Assembly: GCA_015654835.1 (NCBI GenBank)
Contig: JAATGG010000188.1
Coordinates: forward strand, 1-64,000
Source: Terriglobales bacterium
GTDB taxonomy: Bacteria; Acidobacteriota; Terriglobia; Terriglobales; Acidobacteriaceae
Length of the DNA stretch: 64,000 nucleotides
Reading direction: 5' to 3'
The stretch's first letter is position 1. Each line of letters begins with the position of its first letter. The notes below the pieces were generated by a model. That model had not been told where the DNA came from and did no database searches. It worked only from the letters and a program-made list of their open reading frames with translations. Shown one piece after another: positions 39,853 to 49,146 of the stretch. A program made the translations under genes and the position numbers.

Positions 39853-40046
39853 GTGTGATTTATATTCATTTGACGTTCCCAAGTCAAGCTTTTGCGGCGG
39901 AAATGGGACACGCCGCCGCACCCAAAACCCGCAGTTTCAGCCCTTGAGGTGTGCTTGTGTCCGCCAGAGATTGGTACGCCCGGACTTGCGGACCTCCAGC
40001 CTTCGAGGGTGGACTTTTCGATGAGATTTTTCCGTCGGTGCGCCGC

Positions 40047-40235
40047 TCAAAAGCGATTGAGAAATAGAAGAACGATCATGATCATCAGCACCACGCCTAA
40101 ACCGCCGGAGGGATAGTAGCCCCAATTCTTGCTATGCGGCCATGTCGGCACCGTGGCCACCAGCGCCAGAATCAAGATCGGAATCAAAAAGAGTATCACC
40201 ATAAACCACCTCTGCGTGCCTGCGATGCGGATCAC
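40047..40235 (-). CDS. Small DUF3309-like membrane protein
   Basis: 62 aa, two hydrophobic stretches; PTWPHSKNWGYYPSGGLGVVLMIMIVLLFL resembles the DUF3309 GYGPSGGLGLVLLI pattern. Confidence 0.5.
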   Translation of the reverse strand: MIRIAGTQRWFMVILFLIPILILALVATVPTWPHSKNWGYYPSGGLGVVLMIMIVLLFLNRF

Positions 40236-40610
40236 GCTTTGCCCCTGTCTCTTACCTGAAACGCGCTCAGCGCCGAGTCTCCATTGCGATCCATCCGTGC
40301 AATCTCATCCGTTCGACTCAGGTTCGGCAACATGCGCGCCATTCCTTATCTCTAGCTCTTGCCATTGCGATATACGACGCTGCGAACTATAGATGCTGCC
40401 CATCCTGGCCCAGTTGTTCCACTCCGTTGCAAGGAGGATTGCCATCTCCTGCCGCCATCGAAGAAGGGCAGGCCAGGAACCGTGCGCCAGGAACTGACCG
40501 GCTTGTCTTTGCTGCCAAGCTCGTTCTTACTTGTATAGACGCAGCCGGACATCCTTCCGTGTAGCGCTCTTGTAAAGCGGCAGAGTCGGCGGTTTTGTTA
40601 CGTCCAAACG

Positions 40611-40893
40611 ATGGACATAAAAGCTCTGCTGACGGTAGCCGTCTCCGCATTGGCTCTTGAAGCAGGCTCCCTCTCGGCGCAGACAGTTGACCTGCCCACC
40701 AGCAAATAGTTGATCGGCGTGATTCCAGACCGTCGGCGCCAAAGAGAGTATGAAGATGGATTTTCGCTACGCCGACTGCGCCGGCGCCCAAAAGCTCAAC
40801 GTCATTCTCTGGCGCGATGCCATGGGCGATCAAGCTGTCCCCGCCATGCTCAAGGAACGCTGCAAAAAAACCAAGGACGATGACGACGATTAG
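40611..40893 (+). pseudogene. Collapsed remnant of a secreted YncE/phosphoesterase-type protein: N-terminus and C-terminus joined
   Basis: MDIKALLTVAVSALALEAGSLSAQTVDLPTSK-stop-LIGVIP, then in another frame MKMDFRYADCAGAQKLNVILWRDAMGDQAVPAMLKERCKKTKDDDDD-stop. Confidence 0.45.
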
Positions 40894-40948
40894 AGTCGTC
40901 ATCGGGGAGTATTTGCAGAGTCATGCAGGCGGCGTTTTCTACCCGCGT

Positions 40949-43612
40949 TCACCCATGCAGCAACCGTTCTACCTCGGCCTGCAACCGGGCGGTAATCGCC
41001 GTCTCCGTCTCTTCGGCTCCAAACCGCAGCGGCTTACCCACCCGTACTGCAATGGTTCCCGACCGGAACCAGCCTCGTCCGCGCGCCTTCAACTCACCGA
41101 GCCCGCGAATCGCCACCGGCAGAACAGCCGCTCCCGACTGCTTTGCCAACAGCCCGATTCCCGGCCGAAAGCGCGCCAGTCCTCCTGAAGCCGACCGTGT
41201 TCCTTCTGGAAACACCAGCACGTTGAATCCCCGGTCCAGCGCCTCGCCCGCGTGCGTAAAGCTGCGCTGAAAATCCCGCCGCCGCGGCAGAGGAAACACG
41301 TTGAACAGCGCCGTCATCAGCCAATAGGCCGCCGGCCCGAACGGCGCAAACCGCCCATGCTTCGGCCCCTGTTCGGGATTGCGAAAGTGCCGGAAGTCCT
41401 CCAGCATCTCGCCTGACATAGCTACCGCCATCCGCCGCCGCATCCGTCCCGGCAGGGCATATTCGACCAGCGGCCCGTCATAGGTAGTCACATGATTGGC
41501 AATCACCAGCATCGGCGTCTGGGCGGCCAGATCCTCCGGCCGCATCACTGCGGGCTTTGCCAGCAGCCACACCAGCGGCCGCATCACCGCCTCGACGAAT
41601 ACCGCCCGCATCCACCGCACCGGCGCCGTCCAGGGCCATTTCGGATAGGCATACGTGCCCGCTTTGGACTCCGTGGCAGGCCGCCCCTCCTCGTGCCTCG
41701 TCGTTCGTTCTACTGGCAATCCCGCTTCTGTTTCATCCCCACGCTCTTTCCCCGGCAAAAGGGTGGAACTGGAAGCCGCTTCGGCCAAACCGCTCCTGTC
41801 AAGGGCGCTCTCAGTCGAACCGCCCGCCGCCAGCGTCCGCAGTTCCCCGAGCGTCTCCACTTGTTCCAGCAGGCCGCTCTCCGGTGCCATGCCCAGCTTT
41901 TCTTCGATGGCCGCTGCCAGTTGCACCCGTCCCAGGCTGTCCAGGTGCAAATCCTCGCTCAGCCGCAGTTCGTCGCTTGTTCCCGTTGGAGTTTCGCCGG
42001 TAATCCCGGCAATCAGGGTTAGCACCCAATCCCCGGTAAAGGCAGGTCCCGCGCCCGCCGCCGTCTGCGTCCCAGCCAGCCATGCCGACACCGCTTTTCG
42101 CCGCACTTTGCCTGTCGAGGTCCGCGGCAAATCAGGTTCCGGCCACAGCATCCACCGTCGCAATTGCTGAAAGTCCGCCAGCCGCGTATTGGCATGGGCA
42201 ATCGCCTCCGCCGCCTGTTGTTCTCCTCCCCGAAAGGCCATCACCGCGCACGGTTCCGGTCCCGCCGCCGTCTCCATCGCCACCACCGCGCAAGCTGCAA
42301 CTCCCGTCTCCTGCTCCACCACTGCTTCCAGGTCTTCCGGGTGAATGTTGACGCCGGTGCCGGTGACGATCACCTCGCTCTTGCGCCCCAGAAAGCGCAA
42401 CTCGCCTGTCTCTTGCCGCTCGGCAATGTCCCCCGTGGCCAGCCATTCGTCTTCGCGCATCTTCAGTGCGCCGCCCGACCACGTCGCTCCCGAAATCATC
42501 GGACCTTTGACCAGTACCTCGCCGTCCGGTCCCAGCTTCACCTCGCGCCCCGGCAGCGGCTTCCCAATCGTTCCCCGCGCCACATGAAATGGATGGTTGA
42601 GCGTGATCAGCGCCGTGGTCTCCGTCATCCCGTAGCCCTGCACCACTACAAACCCCAGCGCGTTCCAAAAATGCTCCACCGCCGCTGGCAGCGCACCGCC
42701 CCCTGAAATCAGCGCCCAGAACTTCAGACCAAAGGCTCCATGCACATCGCGAAACCGCCACCAACGCTTCCAGGCCCGGATTCCCGCCGAAGCCTCCACC
42801 CGTTCCGTCAGCCCCGGCCGGCTCGTCTCCAGATGGGTCTTCAGCAGTGCAAAGATGCGCGGCACCGCCGCCAGCACCGAGATGCGTTCCCGCTTGATCG
42901 TTTCAATCAGTCGCGGCGCCACCAGCCGGCTCTCGAAGTGCACCTCCGCCGCAAAAATTGGAGGAATCCACAACCCCATCGTCTGCCCAAACACATGGCT
43001 CAACGGCAAAGTATGCAGAAAGCGCAGCGGATGCACCACCTTCTCGTAGCGCAAATACGGCTGCGCTCCCCGCTCGATCGGCCCGATGCTCGCCAGCACA
43101 TTCCCATGCGTGTGCACAATGCCCTTCGGGTCCCCCGTCGTCCCCGACGTGAACAGAATCTGCAGCGGTGTTTCATGGCCCAGCCCCGCCACCGGCCCTG
43201 CTTCTTCCGCCGGCAATTCCGTCAGCCAGTCCTCGAAGGCCAGCTTCGGCCAGTTGCCCGGCAGTTGGCTCAGCAGCGCCCCGTCGCCCACCGCCAGCTT
43301 GGGCTTTACGTCCGCCGCCACCCGGGCCGCAAAGTCCGCGCTTCCATAGGCGTCCAGCGGAACCGCCACCACTCCCCGCAAGATGCAACCGTGGAAGGCC
43401 GCTACCCACTCCGCGCCATTCTCCGCCCATAGCACCACGCGGTCGCCCGGCCCAATGCCGCGCCGCTCCAGCAGCGCCCCAAACCGCCCCGCCAGCCGCG
43501 CAATCTCACTATAGGTAGTAGCCCGCCGGCGGTTCCCCTGGTAGCGAACAATGGCAACCTGGCGGTCGAAACGCCGAAAATCGTCGAGCAATGTAGCCAG
43601 ATGTTCTCGCAT
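40949..43612 (-). CDS. Fused AMP-dependent acyl ligase, acyl carrier protein and PlsC-type acyltransferase
   Basis: LQILFTSGTTGDPKGIVHTHGN (AMP-binding); SEDLHLDSLGRVQLAAAIEEKLG (ACP); VIANHVTTYDGPLV and FPEGTRSASGGLARFRPGIGLLA (PlsC). Confidence 0.9.
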   Translation of the reverse strand: MREHLATLLDDFRRFDRQVAIVRYQGNRRRATTYSEIARLAGRFGALLERRGIGPGDRVVLWAENGAEWVAAFHGCILRGVVAVPLDAYGSADFAARVAADVKPKLAVGDGALLSQLPGNWPKLAFEDWLTELPAEEAGPVAGLGHETPLQILFTSGTTGDPKGIVHTHGNVLASIGPIERGAQPYLRYEKVVHPLRFLHTLPLSHVFGQTMGLWIPPIFAAEVHFESRLVAPRLIETIKRERISVLAAVPRIFALLKTHLETSRPGLTERVEASAGIRAWKRWWRFRDVHGAFGLKFWALISGGGALPAAVEHFWNALGFVVVQGYGMTETTALITLNHPFHVARGTIGKPLPGREVKLGPDGEVLVKGPMISGATWSGGALKMREDEWLATGDIAERQETGELRFLGRKSEVIVTGTGVNIHPEDLEAVVEQETGVAACAVVAMETAAGPEPCAVMAFRGGEQQAAEAIAHANTRLADFQQLRRWMLWPEPDLPRTSTGKVRRKAVSAWLAGTQTAAGAGPAFTGDWVLTLIAGITGETPTGTSDELRLSEDLHLDSLGRVQLAAAIEEKLGMAPESGLLEQVETLGELRTLAAGGSTESALDRSGLAEAASSSTLLPGKERGDETEAGLPVERTTRHEEGRPATESKAGTYAYPKWPWTAPVRWMRAVFVEAVMRPLVWLLAKPAVMRPEDLAAQTPMLVIANHVTTYDGPLVEYALPGRMRRRMAVAMSGEMLEDFRHFRNPEQGPKHGRFAPFGPAAYWLMTALFNVFPLPRRRDFQRSFTHAGEALDRGFNVLVFPEGTRSASGGLARFRPGIGLLAKQSGAAVLPVAIRGLGELKARGRGWFRSGTIAVRVGKPLRFGAEETETAITARLQAEVERLLHG

Positions 43613-43830
43613 GACTCCTCGGCGTTCATGGTACCAGCGCCCGCCCGCAGCCAGATTTCGTGCCCCTAACTTTCATCCCGCGAGCCACTTGCCCTCCGTA
43701 AACCGTGCAGCCGGAACAGTCCCCAGGTTCATCCCGTCAAAACCATCTGAATCGGCCCCGCCCCGCATCGGGCCAGATCTCGATTCTTCGCTTCCTCTTC
43801 GCTGCTATCTCGCGTTATTCTCAGAGCAGC

Positions 43831-46800
43831 ATGTCGCCCCGGTCCAACCCGGACACGCCTACCCCTGAGATCCCGGCTGTCGATCCGTTCGCCTGTTTTC
43901 ACCCCGTGACCGCGGAGTGGTTCCGCGCCGTTTTTGACACCCCCACCCCCCCCCAGCGCATGGGCTGGCCAGTAATCGCCCGCGGCGAAAATGCCCTCAT
44001 CCTTGCCCCCACCGGCACCGGCAAAACCCTGACGGCTTTCCTCTGGTGCCTCGACCGCCTGATGCTCCGCGACCTGCCTGATGCCGAGCCTTCAGCCGAT
44101 CCCAGTCTCGCCGGCAAGCCGGCTCAAGCTGCCCAGCTTGAGTTTGAGTCGGGCTTCAGCCCCTCCGCAAACGCCGCCGAGCCAGCTAAAAATTCCGCAG
44201 GCAAAGCCCGCCAGAAAACCGCCGGCTGCCGCATCGTGTATGTTTCACCCTTGAAAGCTCTGGCCGTGGATGTGGAGCGCAACCTGCGCTCGCCCCTGGC
44301 CGGCATCGCCAACATGGCCCGCCGCCGTGGCGTTCCCTTTCACGATCCGCTCATTAGCATTCGCACCGGTGATACGCCTCAAAGCGAGCGTGCCCGCTTC
44401 CGCCGCCAGCCCTCCGACATTCTCATCACCACCCCGGAGTCGCTCTACCTCCTGCTCACTTCGCAGGCCTCCGAAGCCCTCCGCACCGTCGATACCGTCA
44501 TCATCGACGAGATCCACGCCCTGGTCCCCACCAAGCGCGGGGCCCACCTAGCCCTCACGCTGGAGCGCCTGGAAGCCCTCACCAAAAAGCCTCTCCAGCG
44601 CATCGGTCTTTCCGCCACGCAGCGCCCTCTGGAAGAGGTCGCCCGCTTCCTCGGCGGTGTGGAAATCCGGTCCGATACTGTCCGAGGGGATGAACGCACA
44701 ATCGGAAACAATATAACTCCTTCTAATTCAGCAGTATTAGGCGAGAGTGTTCAAGGTAAACAAGAACTTGGCCGGCAGAACGCCCAAAAAACGATTTTTG
44801 CGTCGAATAGTCTTGAATTGAAAGATTTAGCGGATGTATCTCAACAAGAATCGAAGAGTGCCGCTCATAACGACTCAAAAATATTAAATAATTTAGAAAC
44901 AAAGAGTTATGGGGGGACTCTTCAAGGTGTGGAAAAGGAGTCCCTAACTCCGGAATTGCCCGCCCAGGCGCCTGTCGGAAGCTCTGCCGACACACTCGCA
45001 TGGAGCACCGAAACACCCGATTCCAGCACCCTCCGCTACCGCCCCGTCACCATCGTGAACGCGGCTGCGCCCAAGCAACTCAAGCTCCGTATCGAGGTTC
45101 CGGTCGAAGACATGGCGCGCCTCAATGTCATGGAGGAGATCCCCAGCGGGCCGGCCTCGCAGATGCCCCGGCGCGTCTCCATCTGGAACGCCATTCACCC
45201 CCGCCTGCTCGAACTCATCCGCGAGCGCCACTCCACCATCCTCTTCGTCAACAGCCGCCAGGTGGCCGAACGGCTGGCCGGCGCGCTCAACGATCTGGCC
45301 GGTGAACCGATCGCCCGCGCCCATCACGGCTCCCTCGCCGCCGCCCAGCGCTCCATCATTGAGGAGCAGTTGAAGGCCGGCCAGATTCGCGCTCTCTGCG
45401 CCACCTCTACCCTGGAACTGGGCATCGATATGGGCGCCGTCGATCTCGTCATCCAGATTGAGGCCCCCCCCTCGGTCGCCAGCGGTATGCAGCGCATCGG
45501 TCGTGCCGGCCACCATGTCGATGCCGTCAGCGAGGGCATTCTTTTTCCCAAATACCGTGCCGACCTCGTCGCCTGCGCCGCCGTCACCCGCGCCATGCAC
45601 GAGGGCCACATCGAGTCCACACGCTTCCCCCGCAACCCCCTCGACGTCCTCGCCCAGCAGCTTGTCGCCATCGTGGCCCACCCCCCCTCGACCCCTCCTC
45701 CCGCCCGGCCAAAGCGCCTCAAACGTTCGGTGCGCGAAAATCGCCTCCTCACCGAAGAGGCCGCCAATCTGGAAGCAGGTACAAGTTTCAACTTGGGTAA
45801 AGACGCAGCCTTCGGCGGGAAGAAGGCTCCGGGCTTTAGCCCATACATAAGCCGCACAGAAGCCCAGGGCGCTTTAGCCCCAGAGTCCCCCAAACCCGAA
45901 GTCAGTGTGGACGCCCTCTACGACCTGATTCGCGGTGCCGCTCCCTTCGGCGGCCTCAGCCGCGGCGCCTTCGAGGGCGTCCTCGACCTGCTCAGCGGCC
46001 GCTATCCCTCCGACGAATTCGCCGAGCTTCGTCCCCGCCTCATCTGGGACCGCATCCGCAACGTCGTCACCGCCCGCGATGGCGCCGCCCGCCTTGCCAT
46101 CCTCAATGCCGGGACCATCCCCGACCGTGGCCTCTATGGCGTCTTCCTCGCCCATACCGAGGGCAAATCCGTGCGCGTCGGAGAACTGGACGAGGAAATG
46201 GTTTTCGAGTCGCACCTCAACGAAACCTTCATCCTCGGTGCCTCCACCTGGCGCATTGAAGACATTACCCACGACCGCGTGCTGGTATCCCCGGCTCCCG
46301 GCGAACCCGGCAAAATGCCTTTCTGGAAGGGCGATAGCCTCGGCCGTCCGCTCGAATTTGGCCGCCGCATCGGCGCTCTGGTGCGGGAACTGCGCGCTTT
46401 GCCCAAACCCGCCGCCCTCACAAAGTTGATTGCCGACCATGATTTGGACCCCGGCGCCGCTGAAAACCTGCTTCAATTTCTCGCCGACCAGGAGGCCGCT
46501 ACTGTAGCAGTGCCCGACGACCGCACCATTGTTATCGAGCGCACCCGCGACGAGCTCGGCGACTGGCGCGTCTGCGTGCTCACCCCTTTCGGCAGCCGTA
46601 TTCATATCCCTTGGGCCATGGCCGTGAGCGCCCGCATTCGCGCCGCCGGCGGTCCCGAGGTTGAAACCCTGTGGGGCGACGACGGCTTCGTGGTTCGTTT
46701 CCCTGACACCGACACGCCGCCCGACCCCGACTGGTTCCTGGTGGAGTCGGCCGAAGCCATGGCCTTGGTGCTGCGCCAACTTGGTTCGACGGCTCTGTTT

Positions 46801-49143
46801 GCCGGCCGTTTCCGTGAGGCTGCCGGCCGTGCTTTGCTGCTGCCGCGCCATCGTGCCAACGCCCGCTCGCCGCTCTGGCAATTGCGCAAGCGCTCCTACG
46901 ATCTGCTCAGCGTCGCCTCGCGCTATCCTTCGTTTCCTCTGCTGCTTGAGGCCTATCGCGAGTGCCTGCGCGACGTCTTCGATATGCCGGCACTGCTTGA
47001 AACCCTGCGTGCCATCGAGCAGCGCCAGCTTCGCGTGCATGTGGTCGAAACCACCAAGCCGTCGCCCTTTGCCGCCTCGCTGCTGTTTAGCTATGTGGCC
47101 AACTTCGTCTATGACGGCGACGCGCCCCTGGCCGAACGCCGTGCGCAAGCCCTGACCATCGATCAGGACCAGTTGCGCGAGCTGCTCGGCGAGGCCGATC
47201 TGCGCGAGCTCCTCGACCCCGATGCCATCGCCGAGGTCGAAGAGACGGCCCAGTGCCTGCCTGAAAACTACCGTGCCCGCTCTGCCGACGGCATGCACGA
47301 CCTTTGCCTGCGCCTGGGTGATCTGTCTCGCGAAGAACTGGCCCGCCGCGTTGTCTCGCCCGACCTGTTGCAGCAGATAGACCGCCTCGTCCGTTCCCGC
47401 CGCTTGCTTGATCTGCGCATCGCCGGGGAACGCCGTCTGGTCGCCGTCGAGGATGCCGCGCGCTATCGCGACGGCCTCGGAATTCCGCTGCCGCCCGGCC
47501 TGCCCGTCGCCCTGCTGGAGCCGGTCGCGCAGCCCGTCCTTGAACTGGTGCGCCGCTATGCCCGCACTCATGGCCCCTTCACTCTGCGCGAGGCCGCCGA
47601 CCGTTTTGCTTTGGATGCGGCCGTCGTTGAGGACGCGCTTCGCCTGCTCGCTCACGAAGGCCGCGTGCTCGAAGGCGGATTCCGCCCCGGCGGTCTCCAT
47701 AGCGAGTGGTGCGACGCCGAAATCCTGCGCCAGATTCGCCGCAAATCCCTCGCCAAGCTCCGCCGCGAGGTCGAGCCGGTCGAGCAGCACACCCTCGCCC
47801 GTTTCCTCACCCACTGGCAGGGCCTGCTCAATCCGCGCCGCCACAAGAGTCTCGACGCGCTGCTCGATGCCATCGAAAGTCTGCAGGGCGCGCCGTTGCC
47901 CGCCTCGCTTATCGAGACGGCGATTCTGCCCGCGCGTATCGCCGACTATGACCCTGCCGGCCTTGATACCCTGATTGCCGCCGGCGAGGTCACCTGGGCC
48001 GGCGTCGAGCCGCTTGGCGAGCGCGACGGCCGCATCGCTCTTTTCCTGGCCGACAAGCTGCCCCTCCTGGCGCAGCAACGCCCAGGTTCCGAGCCGCTCA
48101 CCGAGCGGGAAGAGAAGCTCCTCGCCGTTCTCGAGTCCACCGGAGCCAGTTTCTTCGATCCGCTGCATCAGGCCGTCGGCGGTGGCTATCCCGGCGAGTC
48201 AATCGAGGCTTTGTGGAGCTTGGTCTGGCGCGGCCTCATCACCAACGACTCGCTGCACGCCCTGCGCGCCTACATCGCCAAACCGGAAAGCGCGCGCATG
48301 CCGCGCCGCCTGCAGACAGGCGCAGTCTTCCGCTCCCGCCGTACCACGCCGCCCACCGCGCAAGGCCGCTGGTCGCTGCTGCCCCTGCGCGCCAAACAGG
48401 GGCAGCAGCAGGGAAGCGCGGCCCTGCCCACCGCCACCGAAGCCAGCCATGCGCTGGCCTTGCAGTTACTCAACCGCTATGGAGTACTGCTGCGGGAGTC
48501 CGTCGCTGCAGAGAATGTTCCCGGCGGCTTCAGCGCCGTTTATGACGTGCTAAAAGCTTTGGAAGAGAGCGGCCGCATTCGCCGCGGCTACTTTGTTGCC
48601 GGTCTGGGCGCCACGCAGTTCGCTTTGCCCGCTGCCGTCGATCTGCTGCGCCAGTTGCGCACCGCGCCCGATGCCGAAAAGCCGGAGTTTGTGCAGCTAG
48701 CCGCCGCCGATCCGGCCAATCCCTACGGTTCGGTTCTGCCCTGGCCCGCGCTGCCCGTCGCCGAAGAAGATGCCGAAACCGCGCCCCGCATTCTCACCCG
48801 CGCGGCCTATGCCGAGGTCATCCTCCGCAATGGGGAGTTGATCGCCTGGCAGCGCCGCAACAACCCCAACCTGCTCGTCTTTTTGCCCGTCGAAGAGCCG
48901 GAGCGCTCGCAAGTGGCTGCTGGACTCGCGCATTTTCTCTGCGCCCGTGGCCAGGAAAAAATGCAGCAGGCCGGTCATCAAGGCGTTCTGATCACCACGC
49001 TCAACGGCCAGCCCGTGGCCGCGCATCCCATGGCCCGTTTTCTCATGGATGCCGGCTTCCATCCCGGCCCGCTCGGCATGAACCTGCGCCGCATCCTGTT
49101 GCCGGTCACCCATCGCGATCCGTTTCCAGGGGAGCTTCAATAA
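43831..49143 (+). CDS. lhr: Lhr-type DEAD/DEAH superfamily 2 helicase
   Basis: LAPTGTGKTLTAFLWCLDRL; IIDEIHALVPTKRGAHLALTLERL; TSTLELGIDMGAVDLVIQIEAPPSVASGMQRIGRAGH; long Lhr-type C-terminus. Confidence 0.93.
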   Translation: MSPRSNPDTPTPEIPAVDPFACFHPVTAEWFRAVFDTPTPPQRMGWPVIARGENALILAPTGTGKTLTAFLWCLDRLMLRDLPDAEPSADPSLAGKPAQAAQLEFESGFSPSANAAEPAKNSAGKARQKTAGCRIVYVSPLKALAVDVERNLRSPLAGIANMARRRGVPFHDPLISIRTGDTPQSERARFRRQPSDILITTPESLYLLLTSQASEALRTVDTVIIDEIHALVPTKRGAHLALTLERLEALTKKPLQRIGLSATQRPLEEVARFLGGVEIRSDTVRGDERTIGNNITPSNSAVLGESVQGKQELGRQNAQKTIFASNSLELKDLADVSQQESKSAAHNDSKILNNLETKSYGGTLQGVEKESLTPELPAQAPVGSSADTLAWSTETPDSSTLRYRPVTIVNAAAPKQLKLRIEVPVEDMARLNVMEEIPSGPASQMPRRVSIWNAIHPRLLELIRERHSTILFVNSRQVAERLAGALNDLAGEPIARAHHGSLAAAQRSIIEEQLKAGQIRALCATSTLELGIDMGAVDLVIQIEAPPSVASGMQRIGRAGHHVDAVSEGILFPKYRADLVACAAVTRAMHEGHIESTRFPRNPLDVLAQQLVAIVAHPPSTPPPARPKRLKRSVRENRLLTEEAANLEAGTSFNLGKDAAFGGKKAPGFSPYISRTEAQGALAPESPKPEVSVDALYDLIRGAAPFGGLSRGAFEGVLDLLSGRYPSDEFAELRPRLIWDRIRNVVTARDGAARLAILNAGTIPDRGLYGVFLAHTEGKSVRVGELDEEMVFESHLNETFILGASTWRIEDITHDRVLVSPAPGEPGKMPFWKGDSLGRPLEFGRRIGALVRELRALPKPAALTKLIADHDLDPGAAENLLQFLADQEAATVAVPDDRTIVIERTRDELGDWRVCVLTPFGSRIHIPWAMAVSARIRAAGGPEVETLWGDDGFVVRFPDTDTPPDPDWFLVESAEAMALVLRQLGSTALFAGRFREAAGRALLLPRHRANARSPLWQLRKRSYDLLSVASRYPSFPLLLEAYRECLRDVFDMPALLETLRAIEQRQLRVHVVETTKPSPFAASLLFSYVANFVYDGDAPLAERRAQALTIDQDQLRELLGEADLRELLDPDAIAEVEETAQCLPENYRARSADGMHDLCLRLGDLSREELARRVVSPDLLQQIDRLVRSRRLLDLRIAGERRLVAVEDAARYRDGLGIPLPPGLPVALLEPVAQPVLELVRRYARTHGPFTLREAADRFALDAAVVEDALRLLAHEGRVLEGGFRPGGLHSEWCDAEILRQIRRKSLAKLRREVEPVEQHTLARFLTHWQGLLNPRRHKSLDALLDAIESLQGAPLPASLIETAILPARIADYDPAGLDTLIAAGEVTWAGVEPLGERDGRIALFLADKLPLLAQQRPGSEPLTEREEKLLAVLESTGASFFDPLHQAVGGGYPGESIEALWSLVWRGLITNDSLHALRAYIAKPESARMPRRLQTGAVFRSRRTTPPTAQGRWSLLPLRAKQGQQQGSAALPTATEASHALALQLLNRYGVLLRESVAAENVPGGFSAVYDVLKALEESGRIRRGYFVAGLGATQFALPAAVDLLRQLRTAPDAEKPEFVQLAAADPANPYGSVLPWPALPVAEEDAETAPRILTRAAYAEVILRNGELIAWQRRNNPNLLVFLPVEEPERSQVAAGLAHFLCARGQEKMQQAGHQGVLITTLNGQPVAAHPMARFLMDAGFHPGPLGMNLRRILLPVTHRDPFPGELQ

Positions 49144-49146
49144 TTT

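Noticed and set aside
40387-40902. 171-aa minus ORF MTTLIVVIVLGFF...
   Set aside because: Hydrophobic start looks like a membrane protein, but it is antisense to the GATGACGACGAT tail of the pseudogene remnant and the remainder has no recognisable similarity.
45874-48168. 764-aa minus ORF inside lhr
   Set aside because: Antisense to conserved Lhr C-terminus; no recognisable domain, repeated GQ/AG-rich text from codon-phase effect.
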